From an uncultured Bacteroidales bacterium (GTDB taxonomy: Bacteria; Bacteroidota; Bacteroidia; Bacteroidales; WCHB1-69), in assembly GCA_934699095.1 (NCBI GenBank), contig CAKUVI010000007.1, forward strand, positions 107,645 through 171,644: a stretch of 64,000 nt of DNA. The letters are read 5' to 3'. Shown here piece after piece: positions 54,701 through 62,114 of the stretch. How positions within the stretch are numbered: position 1 is the first letter of the stretch; each line of letters opens with the position of its first letter. The notes beneath the pieces were generated by a model. The model was given only the letters and a program-made list of their open reading frames with translations. It was not told where the DNA came from and did not search any database. A program made the position numbers and the translations under genes.

Positions 54701-56225
54701 TAAAGTCGGTTTCGGCTTCTTCCTTGTAGGCCACTATGTATGACTGCGGCGCTGACACGCAGTTGTGTTGCCACGACAGAACTGCCGATGAGTCGGCTAC
54801 TGATGCGCTGAGGTTGTATGGCGGATCACAGGAGACACCCTCAATTGTTATGTTGTCGATAGACGCACCCATAGAGCCAGAACCGCCACGCGAGAATCTG
54901 AAATAGAGTCTCTGCAAGCCGGAGTTGCTGTTGGTGATGGTGTATGAGAGCGTCTGCCACTCGGTGGATGTGGGAGCACCGCTTGTAAGCGTAGTCGCAC
55001 CTGTGGGTACGTTGTCGTAAGGGTTGCCGGCAGGAGGACCGATGTAAACATAGAGTTTGCACTGCCCTTTGTGTTCGAAAGAGAGCCTGTATTTAGGAAA
55101 TGCAGGGTCAAGGTAGATGTCTCTGAAAGCCCATGAGTTGTCGAAATCGTAGTTTGTGATATTGGCCACCGAGGTGCCGCCGTCCTTGGAAATATAGAGG
55201 CTTTTCTCGCCGTTGTAGAAGGAGGCAGTGTCGATATACCACCCGAAATAGCTGCTGTTGATGATGTTCCACGCATTGTTTTCTTGCGTGTTCTCAAAAT
55301 CACAGAAATAAGGCAGAGATGCGGTTTCTGTTTCGGTGCGAAATGTCCTTTCCGGACTCCATTCGCTTGATTCTCCGTTCGCATCGCACAACGCCCGCAC
55401 TTTCCAATGGTAGTCGGTTGACCAATCCAAGGAGGTCATCGTAAGGACTGTGTCGTATGCATCGAAGAAGTCATAGTAATAGTCTTCAGCCCGTTTGATG
55501 GCCAATTCATAATCGTTTACAGTATCGGAATTACTAAACACATGGTTCCACGACAGCGTTGCCGATGTGGTTGTTATCCCATCTTCTTTCAGTATGGAAG
55601 GGAATACGCAATCGTACTCTTGGTATTTGAAGGTTGTTTGCGGCAAGAACATCTCGGCACTGGTAGAATAATCGGTTCCGTTTAACGAGTTGTAGATCCG
55701 TGAAAGTGCCGTGCTACAGTTCTCCCCATACCAGAAAAAATGGTACCAGCCATTCGTCGCAGCATCAGAAGAATACAAATCTACCACGATATTGCCGCCT
55801 TCGTATAGAAAAGCCTCCTTGAAGAATAACTCGATGTATCCGTCTGTGTTGAATCCATTCGGAGCGAAATCTTCCATACATCCTTCCCATACAACTGTCA
55901 GCGAGTCGGTTGCAAAACCAGAACTGAGGTTTTGCATGTCGGTTGTCCCGATTTTTATTGTCTGCTTCCCGTCAAGGTGAATAGGTGTGTATGTTCCAGG
56001 ATGAATACGGTAGTATAGTGTGATGGCAGAGATATACTTTCCTTGCATCTCAGTCAAAAGATTCTCGGGATAGAGAATCTGTCCGTGTTGCGGATAGTTC
56101 CAGGATCTGTAGCAAAGAGGGACAAATTCATTATAGCTGTTTGAATTTCCAACTGTAAGTACCTGGGCACATATCGACGAGACAAGGAAACACACAGTTG
56201 CTAATACAGAGACGATCCGGCGCAT
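45714..56225 (-). CDS. Giant T9SS surface protein with alternating FN3 and choice-of-anchor-J-like modules
   Basis: The 3503-residue protein starts with a signal peptide (MRRIVSVLATVCFLVSSICAQ) and an N-terminal beta domain (about 25-210). Then 13 fibronectin type III-like domains alternate with 12 jelly-roll modules of the 'choice-of-anchor J'/MAM type, each pair about 260 residues. J modules are recognised by openings such as LPYFCDFE and a later AYRDIY. Ten are close copies; the last two (LPYEENF, LPYVEDF) are variant. The tail has SIFPNPAKEYIDI and a final AKKVIKW, a T9SS type A sorting domain. It should sit on the cell surface and may bind glycans or host proteins. No enzyme domain is visible. 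The reading frame is intact. Confidence 0.95.
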   Translation of the reverse strand: MRRIVSVLATVCFLVSSICAQVLTVGNSNSYNEFVPLCYRSWNYPQHGQILYPENLLTEMQGKYISAITLYYRIHPGTYTPIHLDGKQTIKIGTTDMQNLSSGFATDSLTVVWEGCMEDFAPNGFNTDGYIELFFKEAFLYEGGNIVVDLYSSDAATNGWYHFFWYGENCSTALSRIYNSLNGTDYSTSAEMFLPQTTFKYQEYDCVFPSILKEDGITTTSATLSWNHVFSNSDTVNDYELAIKRAEDYYYDFFDAYDTVLTMTSLDWSTDYHWKVRALCDANGESSEWSPERTFRTETETASLPYFCDFENTQENNAWNIINSSYFGWYIDTASFYNGEKSLYISKDGGTSVANITNYDFDNSWAFRDIYLDPAFPKYRLSFEHKGQCKLYVYIGPPAGNPYDNVPTGATTLTSGAPTSTEWQTLSYTITNSNSGLQRLYFRFSRGGSGSMGASIDNITIEGVSCDPPYNLSASVADSSAVLSWQHNCVSAPQSYIVAYKEEAETDFTELTVTDTFLTLNGLTPYTDYNWKVRSIFAPYDSSDFSQASTFKTEATPVRNLPYYCDFEDLSENAGWTLVPMTESVNKWTIGTGAKASGQRSIYISNNSSSNQYSSANNDAIVWAYRDLNIEPGFKALKISYDYKVNGHAFDFARVMIGPAITPYGACTIPNATILGDTLSDKSSWTNNTFYITDTTITGLQRLYLYWQNGNYSTPQNPPIAIDNIIVEAYTCSEPLNVQVSTLDTSALVCWNSNIVGNPDSYTIAYKKTADSLFSEITINDTSFLLTGLEPFTDYILKVRTNCSGDDFSKWSDESQFKTFASLASIPYNYSFEDTAENANWLSYDNIQSQQTWFIGPAVASDSTHAAYISNDNGNSVSSESQGNSSFYRDILFDSTYKEYTLTFDAIFPNSAQKKLLFLNLHKAESAIVDGETSTAVNQIGKIDDAPDSNWHTYSFVIHGSKTGIYRLIFTWSSSAEEPSSPCAIDNISITGKMVGTPYNLTSTPTNSTTYVLRWSSSNEEPQTTYTLLFKNTNDNNFTEYTTTDTFLTINNVIPLNSYIWKVKTNIGSQSGDWSDEYEFSNLVAEIPVSSNFEDENENRFWQTLSYQDNSDTIVWHIGDAIGYESENSLYISDDNGISNSISIDSSDVQTYSIWAYRDIYIPSGYEELELSFDYKGGEQMRIFIGNPTADLPYNKMYPSDYIISYTIPAADQWTHKAYRLHYPVTNPQVRRIYIQYFIDNRFNPAFPIDNCPAIDNFELRPIICKEPYALKADSVGSDAALLSWTPGDLGSPDAFIVAYKTEEGQEFTLQNVTTDSCTLTGLQSDELYFWKVRPICNDSILGEWSTESTFVTAAALPYFCDFESPSDNEKWNIVNGSAYSKWEIGDIGSEPVNNCLKITSIWGTNSYYFYTSSKVVAYKDIYFDPTFDEYQFEFDFRGMGQAGKDYAKVFIGSPEEIAAGVFPQNAEQIGEPLCLTPSLTHYSFVIDSTHRGMQRLYFCWENNNDQLGANPAPVFDNISVQGYDCGIPHSLSLVSALDTTATLTWDSPDNLPHSYTIGYRKINDSEFTYLTVSGTTCTIGGLEENSTYFWYVRTECQDGGHSLWSNSHTFVTVQSNLATLPYVCNFEDSTENANWNTPTGTVNTWNIGTATACNSATSLYVSRNGGVSNLYANSVSTGIWTWRDFYLEPGHESYEISFDYKGKGTNAHYGQVFIGAPSIPSGNTIPANVTTLTGPLNNTPDWKTYTLYIDSTHSGIQRLYFYWRNNIGDASQPPAAIDNIEVISSDCARPHDLKHEVSSDYVILSWSTENAGQNIIAYRSELETEYTEVSTPDTFLILDNLIDETHYIWKVKKSCSDSVWSTWSREDMFVTYPSYPLYCDFENSAESDKWHFVNGSQTNKWYIGSTEEDAYDNILFISGDSGITNTYNTSSASSTWAYRDIYISPNHDTTYISFDYRCVGEKTEPTWQSDGFYDYMNVYVGDCVVPSGTSAPQNSIVIGDKLCMVGAWTNFTAAIPSSQSGLKRIFFYWRNDGSLGSNPPAAINNIEVSSTNMGAPRNLTSTVMDTAAFLSWEYTAYSTPESFTLQYFKTNDTDTTEVLVYGTTYNISNLQPNTQYSWRVRINYIDGNQSHWAKTTFRTAQSTAKLPYVCDFEDEIENAEWQIFSDNGANKWHIGGAEAHAGSSSLYVSNNDGVTNAYTANSASLSWACRDIYLDPHNSEFIISFDFKSVGERYGNSAADYAKMFIGPAAQPDITSTTPPEGCIQIGPDLYLQHEWITITDTVFNVSETGLSRIYFLWRNDGSVANQPPAAIDNLSITATDCSKPFDLTVSNIDNYSATLDWQGSVNEYKVAYKLLSETEYSEFIVDETTAVLEGLLPDADYECKVSTKCNDTLFSVWSEVVTFSTAQNYASLPFQCTFENEYENDQWTLVGDNSNVNQWHIGEAVSFDGNSSLYVTNDNGATNSFTAPNIYYIWAYRDVYLDENYSEYQLSFDYKCNGSNRSFANIYIGNCVKPSGTTAPAGAKLLAGNLYNMPQWTHHDITISSENSGLRRIFILWAVTASQAQAPNPPAAFDNITISGFNCRKPVATQTTNITDESATMSWTSGGSDTPEGYIVAFRKASSSVYNEISTTEPFFNISGLDASEKYCWKVKATCGNNDESAWSNEMSFTTNAYIATLPYICDFEDSYENNQWRFHTNGGSANKWVFGQAVNNGGSHSMYISDDNGISNHYTQLNHNDIWAFRDIYIEDGYEQLQISFDFKGTGNSGGNDDFAEVFFGNTGTPWWGAPPDGTVLVSERLYLKDHWTHYNYVIPIEGHTGIQRIYFVWHSQYEIGNPPAAIDNLSIVAGNCGVPHNITIDSTSDNSISFHFTPTGENDDTWEVAITEYGNPVDEAQATTISDTFHTFTDLNNNTLYTIYIRTLCDEESFWTYISHYTDCGTINELPYEENFTINTSNLNANLTMPKCWSTNTAKIDNFFTQGSLEFFDSDSYAATPEFDQDININELQVSFRLRGGNVAVGVMTDPENPATFTPVDTAFFDQGQMWSDQTIILSDYNGSGKHIAFRYISWCFIDDVVVDHKPSCPQPKNVSISNITNNSATVNWSPNGNEDTWEIVALIDGDNIDAASAITVTQHPYTINGLEPATSYRFYIRAKCSDNEASLWTKSNTFQTACDPVNQLPYVEDFNTGAYRPDCWTFPETYGEFPKIDHYGNYALKFSSCDHYTTAVTPNIEANLHQLSVRFLTLSNISYAEGIEIGVMSDCNDPSTFEFVAMIPPVPDNQWHGHTIDLANTLLTGTGRYVAFRLRPSSTSYIQAYTYIDHVIIDYTDNIADSDVPVLTASDVTDTSALLSWQTDFPEEHNWQLQYRKVSENNWVTIYTYNNSHMLTDLVKNTQYVARVAVVGTSTFSNECVFTTTNVGISQHTLDQTVSIFPNPAKEYIDIRSNNTETLDYQIFNNIGILMKAGRLDESKRIVLQDLPSGSYFIRIRTEKGTIAKKVIKW

Positions 56226-56331
56226 GATAGTTAAGTTTTTTAATATTGAGTTGACCTCTATTTTTAAACCCCAGAGCCATACCTCAAGACCTTGCGAGGT
56301 CCATTGAACAAAATCTGAAAATATGACGTTG

Positions 56332-56339
56332 CAAATCTA
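56332..56339 (-). promoter_or_regulatory. -7 element of the giant surface protein gene
   Basis: TAGATTTG on the minus strand, 106 bases before the ATG. The leader contains a small hairpin (GACCT at 56288, AGGTC ending 56301). Otherwise the 316-base gap 56226-56541 shows only a run of seven G at 56391. Confidence 0.5.
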
Positions 56340-56541
56340 CACAATATTTTTATATTCTGGTCTTTTTTGGGATTTTTTTTCATATTTATCGGGGGGGTAT
56401 GTCGCTGATTATCAATTAATTGTGTGACGTTGTCTGGCTTTGGTCCTTGAAGAGGCTCTGAGAGGATTTGAGGGGAAATGCGATTGTTGGTGAGTTTTCG
56501 TCATCATTGAACTTGCCTCAAGATTTTTCAGGTGTTTAATA

Positions 56542-56949
56542 TTACCTTTGTCCCCAGCTGTCCCTGTCTAAACTGCGGAAGTTTATGGCTTCTGACAAAT
56601 GTCCTATCCCTATTTCTGAGCTGCCGTCGAGATCAGCGACTGTTCTGGCCACTTTGAGAATCCTGTCGTAGGCACGTGCCGAAAGGCCTAATTTGTCCAT
56701 GGCATTTTTCAATATTTGCTGGCAGCTTTCGTCTATTTTGCAGAATTCGCGTACCATGCGGCTGCTCATTTGTGCATTGCAAAACATACCTTGCTGCTTG
56801 GCGAACCGCTCCTTTTGTATCTCGCGTGCCGCGACAACCCTCGTCCTGATGCTTGCGCTTCTCTCCGTGGGCTTGTCAGAGGAAAGCTCCTCGTGACTCA
56901 CCGGCACCACCTCGACATGAAGGTCGATACAAGTTAAGATTAAAGACAC
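56542..56949 (-). pseudogene. Remnant of comM/yifB (Mg-chelatase-like AAA ATPase), C-terminal end only
   Basis: The readable 135 residues match only the C-terminal quarter of the ComM/YifB family, which is normally about 510 residues. Matching stretches are IDLHVEVVPV, RVVAAREIQKERF, CNAQMSSRMVREFC, KLGLSARAYDRILKVARTVADL and the final FRSLDRDSWG (read in parts). The ATPase core with Walker motifs, which should lie at 56950-58000, is absent, and unrelated sequence begins there. The usual Arg before IDLH is Cys. It is a 5'-truncated gene fragment, unlikely to be functional. Confidence 0.85.
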
Positions 56950-57403
56950 CTGATAAATTGCGTAGAAAAACTTACATAAATGTTTGCAATATCACCCGAT
57001 AAAAATGAACAAAATCGCCCGATTCTATTGTTAAATTCGATTTTTCGTGTAATTTTGCCGTCTCAAAATTGTGCTTATGAAATATCTCAAGCGTATAGCA
57101 GACAACTATGGCAAGGAGCGCGTCTCGCGAAGCGCCGTATGCTCAAGGCTACCCTTGACGACGAATATCGGAAACAGCTGATCAGACTGTTGTAACGAAG
57201 ACCACCCGCGCAGATAACACAATACCTTTCCGGACTATTACAACTGCTTAATAATCAATAAGTACTGGCTCAGCGTGCCTTTTCCTCCGAAAAAACACCA
57301 CCAAGACGAAACTTCTCATACTCTTTTTTGCGAAACTGGGGAACAACGATCTCGTATAGCCTTTATTCACTGGGCGCGGCTGATTTTGGTGCGGTTGCCC
57401 TGA
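56950..57403. other. Decayed intergenic stretch with a live-looking promoter
   Basis: This 454-base gap contains a well-formed plus-strand promoter (57028-57057) but no intact gene behind it. From the ATG at 57077 the frame reads MKYLKRIADNYGKER and stops after 34 codons. A second frame continues RLAKRRMLKATLDDEYRKQL before its stop at 57195, as if one gene had been broken by a frameshift. From about 57290 to 57400 short hydrophobic stretches occur in changing frames. I read it as gene debris. Confidence 0.5.
57028..57057 (+). promoter_or_regulatory. Promoter without an intact gene
   Basis: TTG (57028-57030) and TAATTTTG (57050-57057) are 19 bases apart, a full Bacteroidota promoter layout. 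It points into the broken reading frames at 57077-57195. Confidence 0.55.
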
Positions 57404-60400
57404 CTATTTATGCTTGATTACGACTTTCTTAGTAACCGTACGACCGTCAGCCAGAACAATTATTATATAATACTGTCCGGTTGCATACGCAGTGACATCC
57501 ACTTTCTTTAGGTTGAAAAGATTGTAGTCCGTGGTAGAGTAAACAATTTGTCCATCAGCGTTGTAGATAAGCAGTTGTTGCATATTTTCGCCTTTGATAT
57601 TGAGCAGGGTTTGTGTCGGATTTGGAAACACTTTGATATTCGTAAGCTCATCGGTTGGAACACCTTCGTTATTCATCACGTAGAGCACCAGATGAATAAT
57701 ACTGTCACAACCTTCAGTGGAATAAATTTGGAAAACGTAAGAGAAAGAACCTGTTGCAACTGTTGGGATGGTCTGACCGTTAAAGATGTATTCTTGGTAA
57801 AGCATCACCGTATCATGAATAAATACACTATGTGTTGGGTTAATTGTCAGGTACAAGGTGTCAACACTAGGGCAGTCGTCGGTGTTGTTATAAGCGTATG
57901 TATAGGTGCCGGACTGGGTGTAGGTCTGTCCGTGCCAGGTGAAGCTTTCGCAGGCGGTGTCAACTTCGACGTTGTGCGTGCCATAGTTGATGGTAAGGAG
58001 CAAGGTGTCGATGCTGGCACACCCGTCAGCATTTGTATAGGCATAGGTGTAAGTTCCTGACTGGGTATAGGTCTGCCCATGCCATTCAAAGCTTTCGCAG
58101 GCGGTCTCGGTCACAATGTTGTTCGTGCCGTAGTAAACGGTAAGTTTCAAAGTATCTACGTTCATACATCCATTTGCATTGTTATAGGCGTAGGTATAGA
58201 TGCCAGACTGCGTGTAGGTCTGTCCGCGCCAAGTGAAACTATCGCAGGCGGTCTCAGTCTCGACAAAGTGGATACCGTATTTCAGGGTCAGGTGCAAGGT
58301 GTCAACACTAGGGCAGTCGTCGGTGTTGTTATAAGCGTATGTATAGGTGCCGGACTGGGTGTAGGTCTGTCCGTGCCAGGTGAAGCTTTCGCAGGCGGTG
58401 TCAACTTCGACGTTGTGCGTGCCATAGTTGATGGTAAGGAGCAAGGTGTCGATGCTGGCACACCCGTCAGCATTTGTATAGGCATAGGTGTAAGTTCCTG
58501 ACTGGGTATAGGTCTGCCCATGCCATTCAAAGCTTTCGCAGGCGGTATCACTCTCGATATTATGGGTGCTGTGGTGAATTGTCAGGTTTAACGTGTCAAT
58601 AATAGGACAACCTTCGCCATCAAAGGACAAATAGTGATAAGACCCAGATTCGGTGTAGGTCGTGTCGTGCCAGTCATAGGTGTTGCAGGCTGTTTCAGTG
58701 AAAGTGCTGCCTTGCGGATCGCAAAGGCCAATCACTTTTACACTGCCATGGAGCGGAGCCCTACAACCATTGCTCCATACAGCCCATACATCATAGTTAT
58801 AGTTCCCGTTGTAAATGATACTATCACTGTAATTGGTGTTTGCGGTTACACCCAAGTTCTCTTTGTTACGGTCTATTTTATAGTGCGTCAGTGAAATGGG
58901 ATCGTCCTCAATGGTGGCTTTAAGAGTTAGACAGTAATTTTCGTTAACATATTCGTACCAATTGTAGTCTGAGCTTGTGGTAGTTTTGGTGATGGCACCT
59001 TTTTTTGAGACATATGGATAACTCATTCTGATCGTATAGGATCCGGCAGGCGCTTCAGTATATATACCGTACCATAATTCTTGGAATGCATCGATTATGA
59101 CGGGCTCGTCAAGTTGGATGGTGTTCCATGTGTTCATGGTAAGAGATGAGATATTCACATTTTGTTCGACTATCTGTGTGCCGGAATAGAGATAATAGGA
59201 TCCATTTAAACCACCACCTTGATAGACCACAATCTTGTATTTAGTGGCGGATTCATTAGGATAAAAAGAGATGGCCGTAAGGCGTTTCCCATGATAGGCG
59301 GAAAGATCCGTTGTGTCAAAACGATATACAAAGTATCGTTTTAAAGCGTATGAGGAACCGTAGTTTGTGTAGGCATTAGAGCCATACCACGTTAATTCCT
59401 CTTGTTGAATAATCTGATTGGCGGGCGCTTCCCATGACAAATCTGTTGTATTACCAAAGTTGCTAACAATTAAATTTTGTGGAGGATTGCATTCGGCGAA
59501 ACATTGGCCATTTAATTCTACATGAGTACTGACATTTTCAGATGTAAATGTAATTGATCCAGGTTCGAATTCGGGGTTGTTGTATGTCGGAAGGTATTTC
59601 ACGAATAAGTTTCCTCCGGTCGTGGGTAAAGTGACTGATGAAGAAAAATTAATAGAGTCGGTGCTAATCAAAAAATGATCCGACACTAAGGCTGTGATTG
59701 TTTCCGTCAAACCATTTCCAATTACAGAGACCTTTTTGATGGATTGGTTGAAACCATAATTGGTGAAAAATGAAACCATTCCTGGTGAAGCAACGATTTG
59801 CGCAATGTTAGTGTATAAACTCTCGACAGATGCGTTGCATCCGTTGCTCCAGTTGGCCGTAACAGTGTATGTGTGTGTGTTGCAGTCGTCTAAAGAATCT
59901 TGAAAACTGTTTCCCGTTGTAGAGCCAATCAAGGAATCGTCTCTTGACACTTCAAAATTCGTTATTGTTTGTATGTTCTCAATGGTGCCTCGGACGCAAA
60001 ACGAAAAATTCCTACTGTATTCAACACATGTAACAGCTCCAGAGGCATCGTATGTTCCTAATATACAACCTTTTGTAGGTTCGGAATGCGTGCTTAAGCT
60101 CAAACATTTGTTTCCCCCTGTCGCTTCTACATATATCCCGAACCAAAGTTCCTGATCGGTATTAACAATGACAGGCGTGTCAAGGATAACAGTGTTCCAT
60201 GCATTGTAATTCAGTGAATCTAAATCAATGTCCTGCATGAGCATCAATGTGCCAGGGTTATAGCCTCCGTTGGTGTTGCCACCTTTATAGACCACTGCCT
60301 TGTATGCGGTGGCGGAAGGTCTTGCATAGAATGAGATACTTGTGAGTGCCCGGTTATTGTATGTCACCAGGTCTGTATCGCAATAACGTTGTAGCATGAT

Positions 60401-60946
60401 TTTTGTGTAGTCGGCATTAAAGCCGAGAGAGTAAGAGGGATTTGATGACCATGTTAAGACCTTAGGATCAGGGGCTACTGCGGGCGTCTCCCAATCAAGT
60501 GATATGTTGTGTAGATCTTGTGATGAAATGTTCAGGTTTTCAGGAGGTAAGCAATAGGGATCGTTGCTGTAAATAGTTCCTTTCAAAAAAATGGTGTCAA
60601 TGATGCTGCCGGAGGTCACTACAACATAACCGTATTCGGAACCATTGCTAACAGCAGGTTGGTAGCGGACAAAAAAGGTACCTCCGGCACTATCTAGGGC
60701 TTGTGTAGTGGAGTAAACGGAATCATCTGTGCTGATTTCGAAACTGCTGGTGACGGTGACGGTGATAGAATCGTTATGATGAGTGGAATGAATAGAGATT
60801 GACCTGCTGTTGCTGGCTGTTGACGTTTCAGCAATAAAAGACAGCGATTTGCTGGAGATATTGAAGACTGGTTGAGAGGCCTCAATGCCTATGATAGCAC
60901 AATTCAAGGAACTAAAATTGTAGTTCCCGGGATTTAGGTAAGACAC
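57404..60946 (-). CDS. C-terminal part of a C10 protease-adhesin: repeat region and T9SS sorting domain (frameshifted from 60912-62051)
   Basis: These 1180 residues continue the C10 peptidase after a frameshift; the in-frame start codon shown is a GTG. The first residues (SYLNPGNYNFSSLNCAIIG) finish the peptidase fold. Next come two BACON-like beta domains and two copies of a beta domain with LTSISFYARPSATAYKAVVY and LTAISFYPNESATKYKIVVY. Six tandem 49-residue repeats (TACESFTWHGQTYTQSGTYT type) follow, after a looser first one. The tail has IKVFPNPTQTLLNIKG and ends in KKVVIKHK, a T9SS type A sorting domain. Alone it lacks a signal peptide, so it is meaningful only joined to the upstream frame. 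Confidence 0.85.
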   Translation of the reverse strand: MSYLNPGNYNFSSLNCAIIGIEASQPVFNISSKSLSFIAETSTASNSRSISIHSTHHNDSITVTVTSSFEISTDDSVYSTTQALDSAGGTFFVRYQPAVSNGSEYGYVVVTSGSIIDTIFLKGTIYSNDPYCLPPENLNISSQDLHNISLDWETPAVAPDPKVLTWSSNPSYSLGFNADYTKIMLQRYCDTDLVTYNNRALTSISFYARPSATAYKAVVYKGGNTNGGYNPGTLMLMQDIDLDSLNYNAWNTVILDTPVIVNTDQELWFGIYVEATGGNKCLSLSTHSEPTKGCILGTYDASGAVTCVEYSRNFSFCVRGTIENIQTITNFEVSRDDSLIGSTTGNSFQDSLDDCNTHTYTVTANWSNGCNASVESLYTNIAQIVASPGMVSFFTNYGFNQSIKKVSVIGNGLTETITALVSDHFLISTDSINFSSSVTLPTTGGNLFVKYLPTYNNPEFEPGSITFTSENVSTHVELNGQCFAECNPPQNLIVSNFGNTTDLSWEAPANQIIQQEELTWYGSNAYTNYGSSYALKRYFVYRFDTTDLSAYHGKRLTAISFYPNESATKYKIVVYQGGGLNGSYYLYSGTQIVEQNVNISSLTMNTWNTIQLDEPVIIDAFQELWYGIYTEAPAGSYTIRMSYPYVSKKGAITKTTTSSDYNWYEYVNENYCLTLKATIEDDPISLTHYKIDRNKENLGVTANTNYSDSIIYNGNYNYDVWAVWSNGCRAPLHGSVKVIGLCDPQGSTFTETACNTYDWHDTTYTESGSYHYLSFDGEGCPIIDTLNLTIHHSTHNIESDTACESFEWHGQTYTQSGTYTYAYTNADGCASIDTLLLTINYGTHNVEVDTACESFTWHGQTYTQSGTYTYAYNNTDDCPSVDTLHLTLKYGIHFVETETACDSFTWRGQTYTQSGIYTYAYNNANGCMNVDTLKLTVYYGTNNIVTETACESFEWHGQTYTQSGTYTYAYTNADGCASIDTLLLTINYGTHNVEVDTACESFTWHGQTYTQSGTYTYAYNNTDDCPSVDTLYLTINPTHSVFIHDTVMLYQEYIFNGQTIPTVATGSFSYVFQIYSTEGCDSIIHLVLYVMNNEGVPTDELTNIKVFPNPTQTLLNIKGENMQQLLIYNADGQIVYSTTDYNLFNLKKVDVTAYATGQYYIIIVLADGRTVTKKVVIKHK
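57854..58105 (-). repeat. 252-bp block, copy 1
   Basis: Identical base for base to 58295-58546, exactly 441 bases (three repeat units) away. Confidence 0.92.
58295..58546 (-). repeat. 252-bp block, copy 2
   Basis: Identical to 57854-58105. Such identity between units that otherwise differ points to recent duplication or gene conversion. Confidence 0.92.
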
Positions 60947-62051
60947 GGTATAATAACCGTCGTAGGACCCCCCCCCAGCCCCAGTTAAAATGCAGCTGAT
61001 TCATGTTATTGTAACCATCACATACAAATGCGTGCCCACCAGATGATCCCTGTCCCCTGTAAAACACAGGCCTTAAGTGGTTCAATTCATTTTTGATGAG
61101 AGAAAGCCAGTTGCTGCTAGAGTACGACAACTGGCATACGGAAGAGACTGTATTACCAAAACCGAAATAGTTGCGAAAAGCGGTGACAGCTTGACTGGTA
61201 CTTGCAGAACTGGCAGTGGGACCATATTCCATATTAGCAGCTACGCCACAATGGTACATCAATTTCGCCACTTCGTTGATTTGTGCTTGAGGAGTGCTGT
61301 AGTTCAATGAAAGTGGCATTAAACTATAATCGTATGTGGCGGCTGAAAAATCGACGCTTAGTGTACCATAGTTATTGTTTTCTGGCGTGTAACTGTTACT
61401 GCCTGTGCCGGATAATGGATACTGCCAATAGCGCATAATCTGCGCCATAGCGCAGGCCACACATCCCGAGAGAGCATGCCCACCTGAACCGCCTGCATCA
61501 ACGGGGCACATCGAGTTGTAGGGGGTGTTTTGATTCCATTTCGTTTGAATTAGCGGTCCCACTGCGCTATTGGTTGCCATCATGGTAATTTCTCCGGAAA
61601 GCCACTGGTTCCATTCGGCTGTAGTCGTCTCGCTTTCCTCGTCAGTAACATCGCGAATAATGATTTCGATTTCGCGAACGTATTCATTAAGGAAAAACAT
61701 AAGATTTTCAGGCATGTTTTTTATGCTAAAGTCAGATTCTGTGGAATATGCCAGGATTGGAAACACTCGTGTGTCGGCTGAAATCATGACGAAATGATTG
61801 CCGAAATTAAAAACATAAAAGGCATTGATTGGGGCGGCCTGTACGTTTGTGTCATAGGAGTTGGTCTGCTGAATATAGGCTAGTTGTGCATAAGTAATCC
61901 CCACAGATCGCCCTGTTTCCCAATTGTAAAAATTTGTGGCTGCTTTTCGAGCCATAATACTATCGATTGGGGCCGACCAAAGTTGCATTGAGAGTGTCAC
62001 TATACAAAAGCACAGTAAAAAGACGGATTTTAAATGTGAACTATTTCTCAT
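60912..62051 (-). CDS. C10 family cysteine peptidase (streptopain-like), N-terminal part of a frameshifted gene
   Basis: The frame begins with a signal peptide (MRNSSHLKSVFLLCFCIVTL...) and a prodomain of the Spi_C10 type (about 30-140). The peptidase domain follows. The nucleophile Cys is in GGHALSGCVACAMAQIMRYW near residue 195, the catalytic His in SGGHAFVCDGYN near residue 340, and the Trp region HFNWGWGG near residue 358. Right after WGWGG the frame shifts and ends in 15 unrelated residues. In the other frame the expected continuation SYDGYYTVSYLNPGNY is present. All catalytic residues are upstream of the break, so a truncated protease could still form, but without a sorting domain. Confidence 0.9.
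   Translation of the reverse strand: MRNSSHLKSVFLLCFCIVTLSMQLWSAPIDSIMARKAATNFYNWETGRSVGITYAQLAYIQQTNSYDTNVQAAPINAFYVFNFGNHFVMISADTRVFPILAYSTESDFSIKNMPENLMFFLNEYVREIEIIIRDVTDEESETTTAEWNQWLSGEITMMATNSAVGPLIQTKWNQNTPYNSMCPVDAGGSGGHALSGCVACAMAQIMRYWQYPLSGTGSNSYTPENNNYGTLSVDFSAATYDYSLMPLSLNYSTPQAQINEVAKLMYHCGVAANMEYGPTASSASTSQAVTAFRNYFGFGNTVSSVCQLSYSSSNWLSLIKNELNHLRPVFYRGQGSSGGHAFVCDGYNNMNQLHFNWGWGGVLRRLLYRVLPKSRELQF
60968..60976. other. Run of nine C at the frameshift point
   Basis: Eight C here (eight G on the coding strand) would join the C10 peptidase and the repeat/T9SS region into one frame of about 1,550 codons. Nine break it. Confidence 0.9.
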
Positions 62052-62106
62052 CTTATCTTTAAAAATACCAAATTGTAATCCACAAAGTATACCACTTTAG
62101 AGAGTG

Positions 62107-62114
62107 CAAAAATA
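62107..62114 (-). promoter_or_regulatory. -7 element of the C10 protease gene
   Basis: TATTTTTG on the minus strand, 55 bases before the ATG at 62051. Confidence 0.6.

Larger units (their letters stand above)
57815..58695 (-). repeat. Tandem 147-bp repeats inside the protease-adhesin gene
   Basis: Six to seven units of 49 codons each encode the ACESF-WHGQTYTQSGTYTYAY pattern, each with two cysteines. Units are in phase with the reading frame, so copy number can change without breaking it. Confidence 0.9.
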
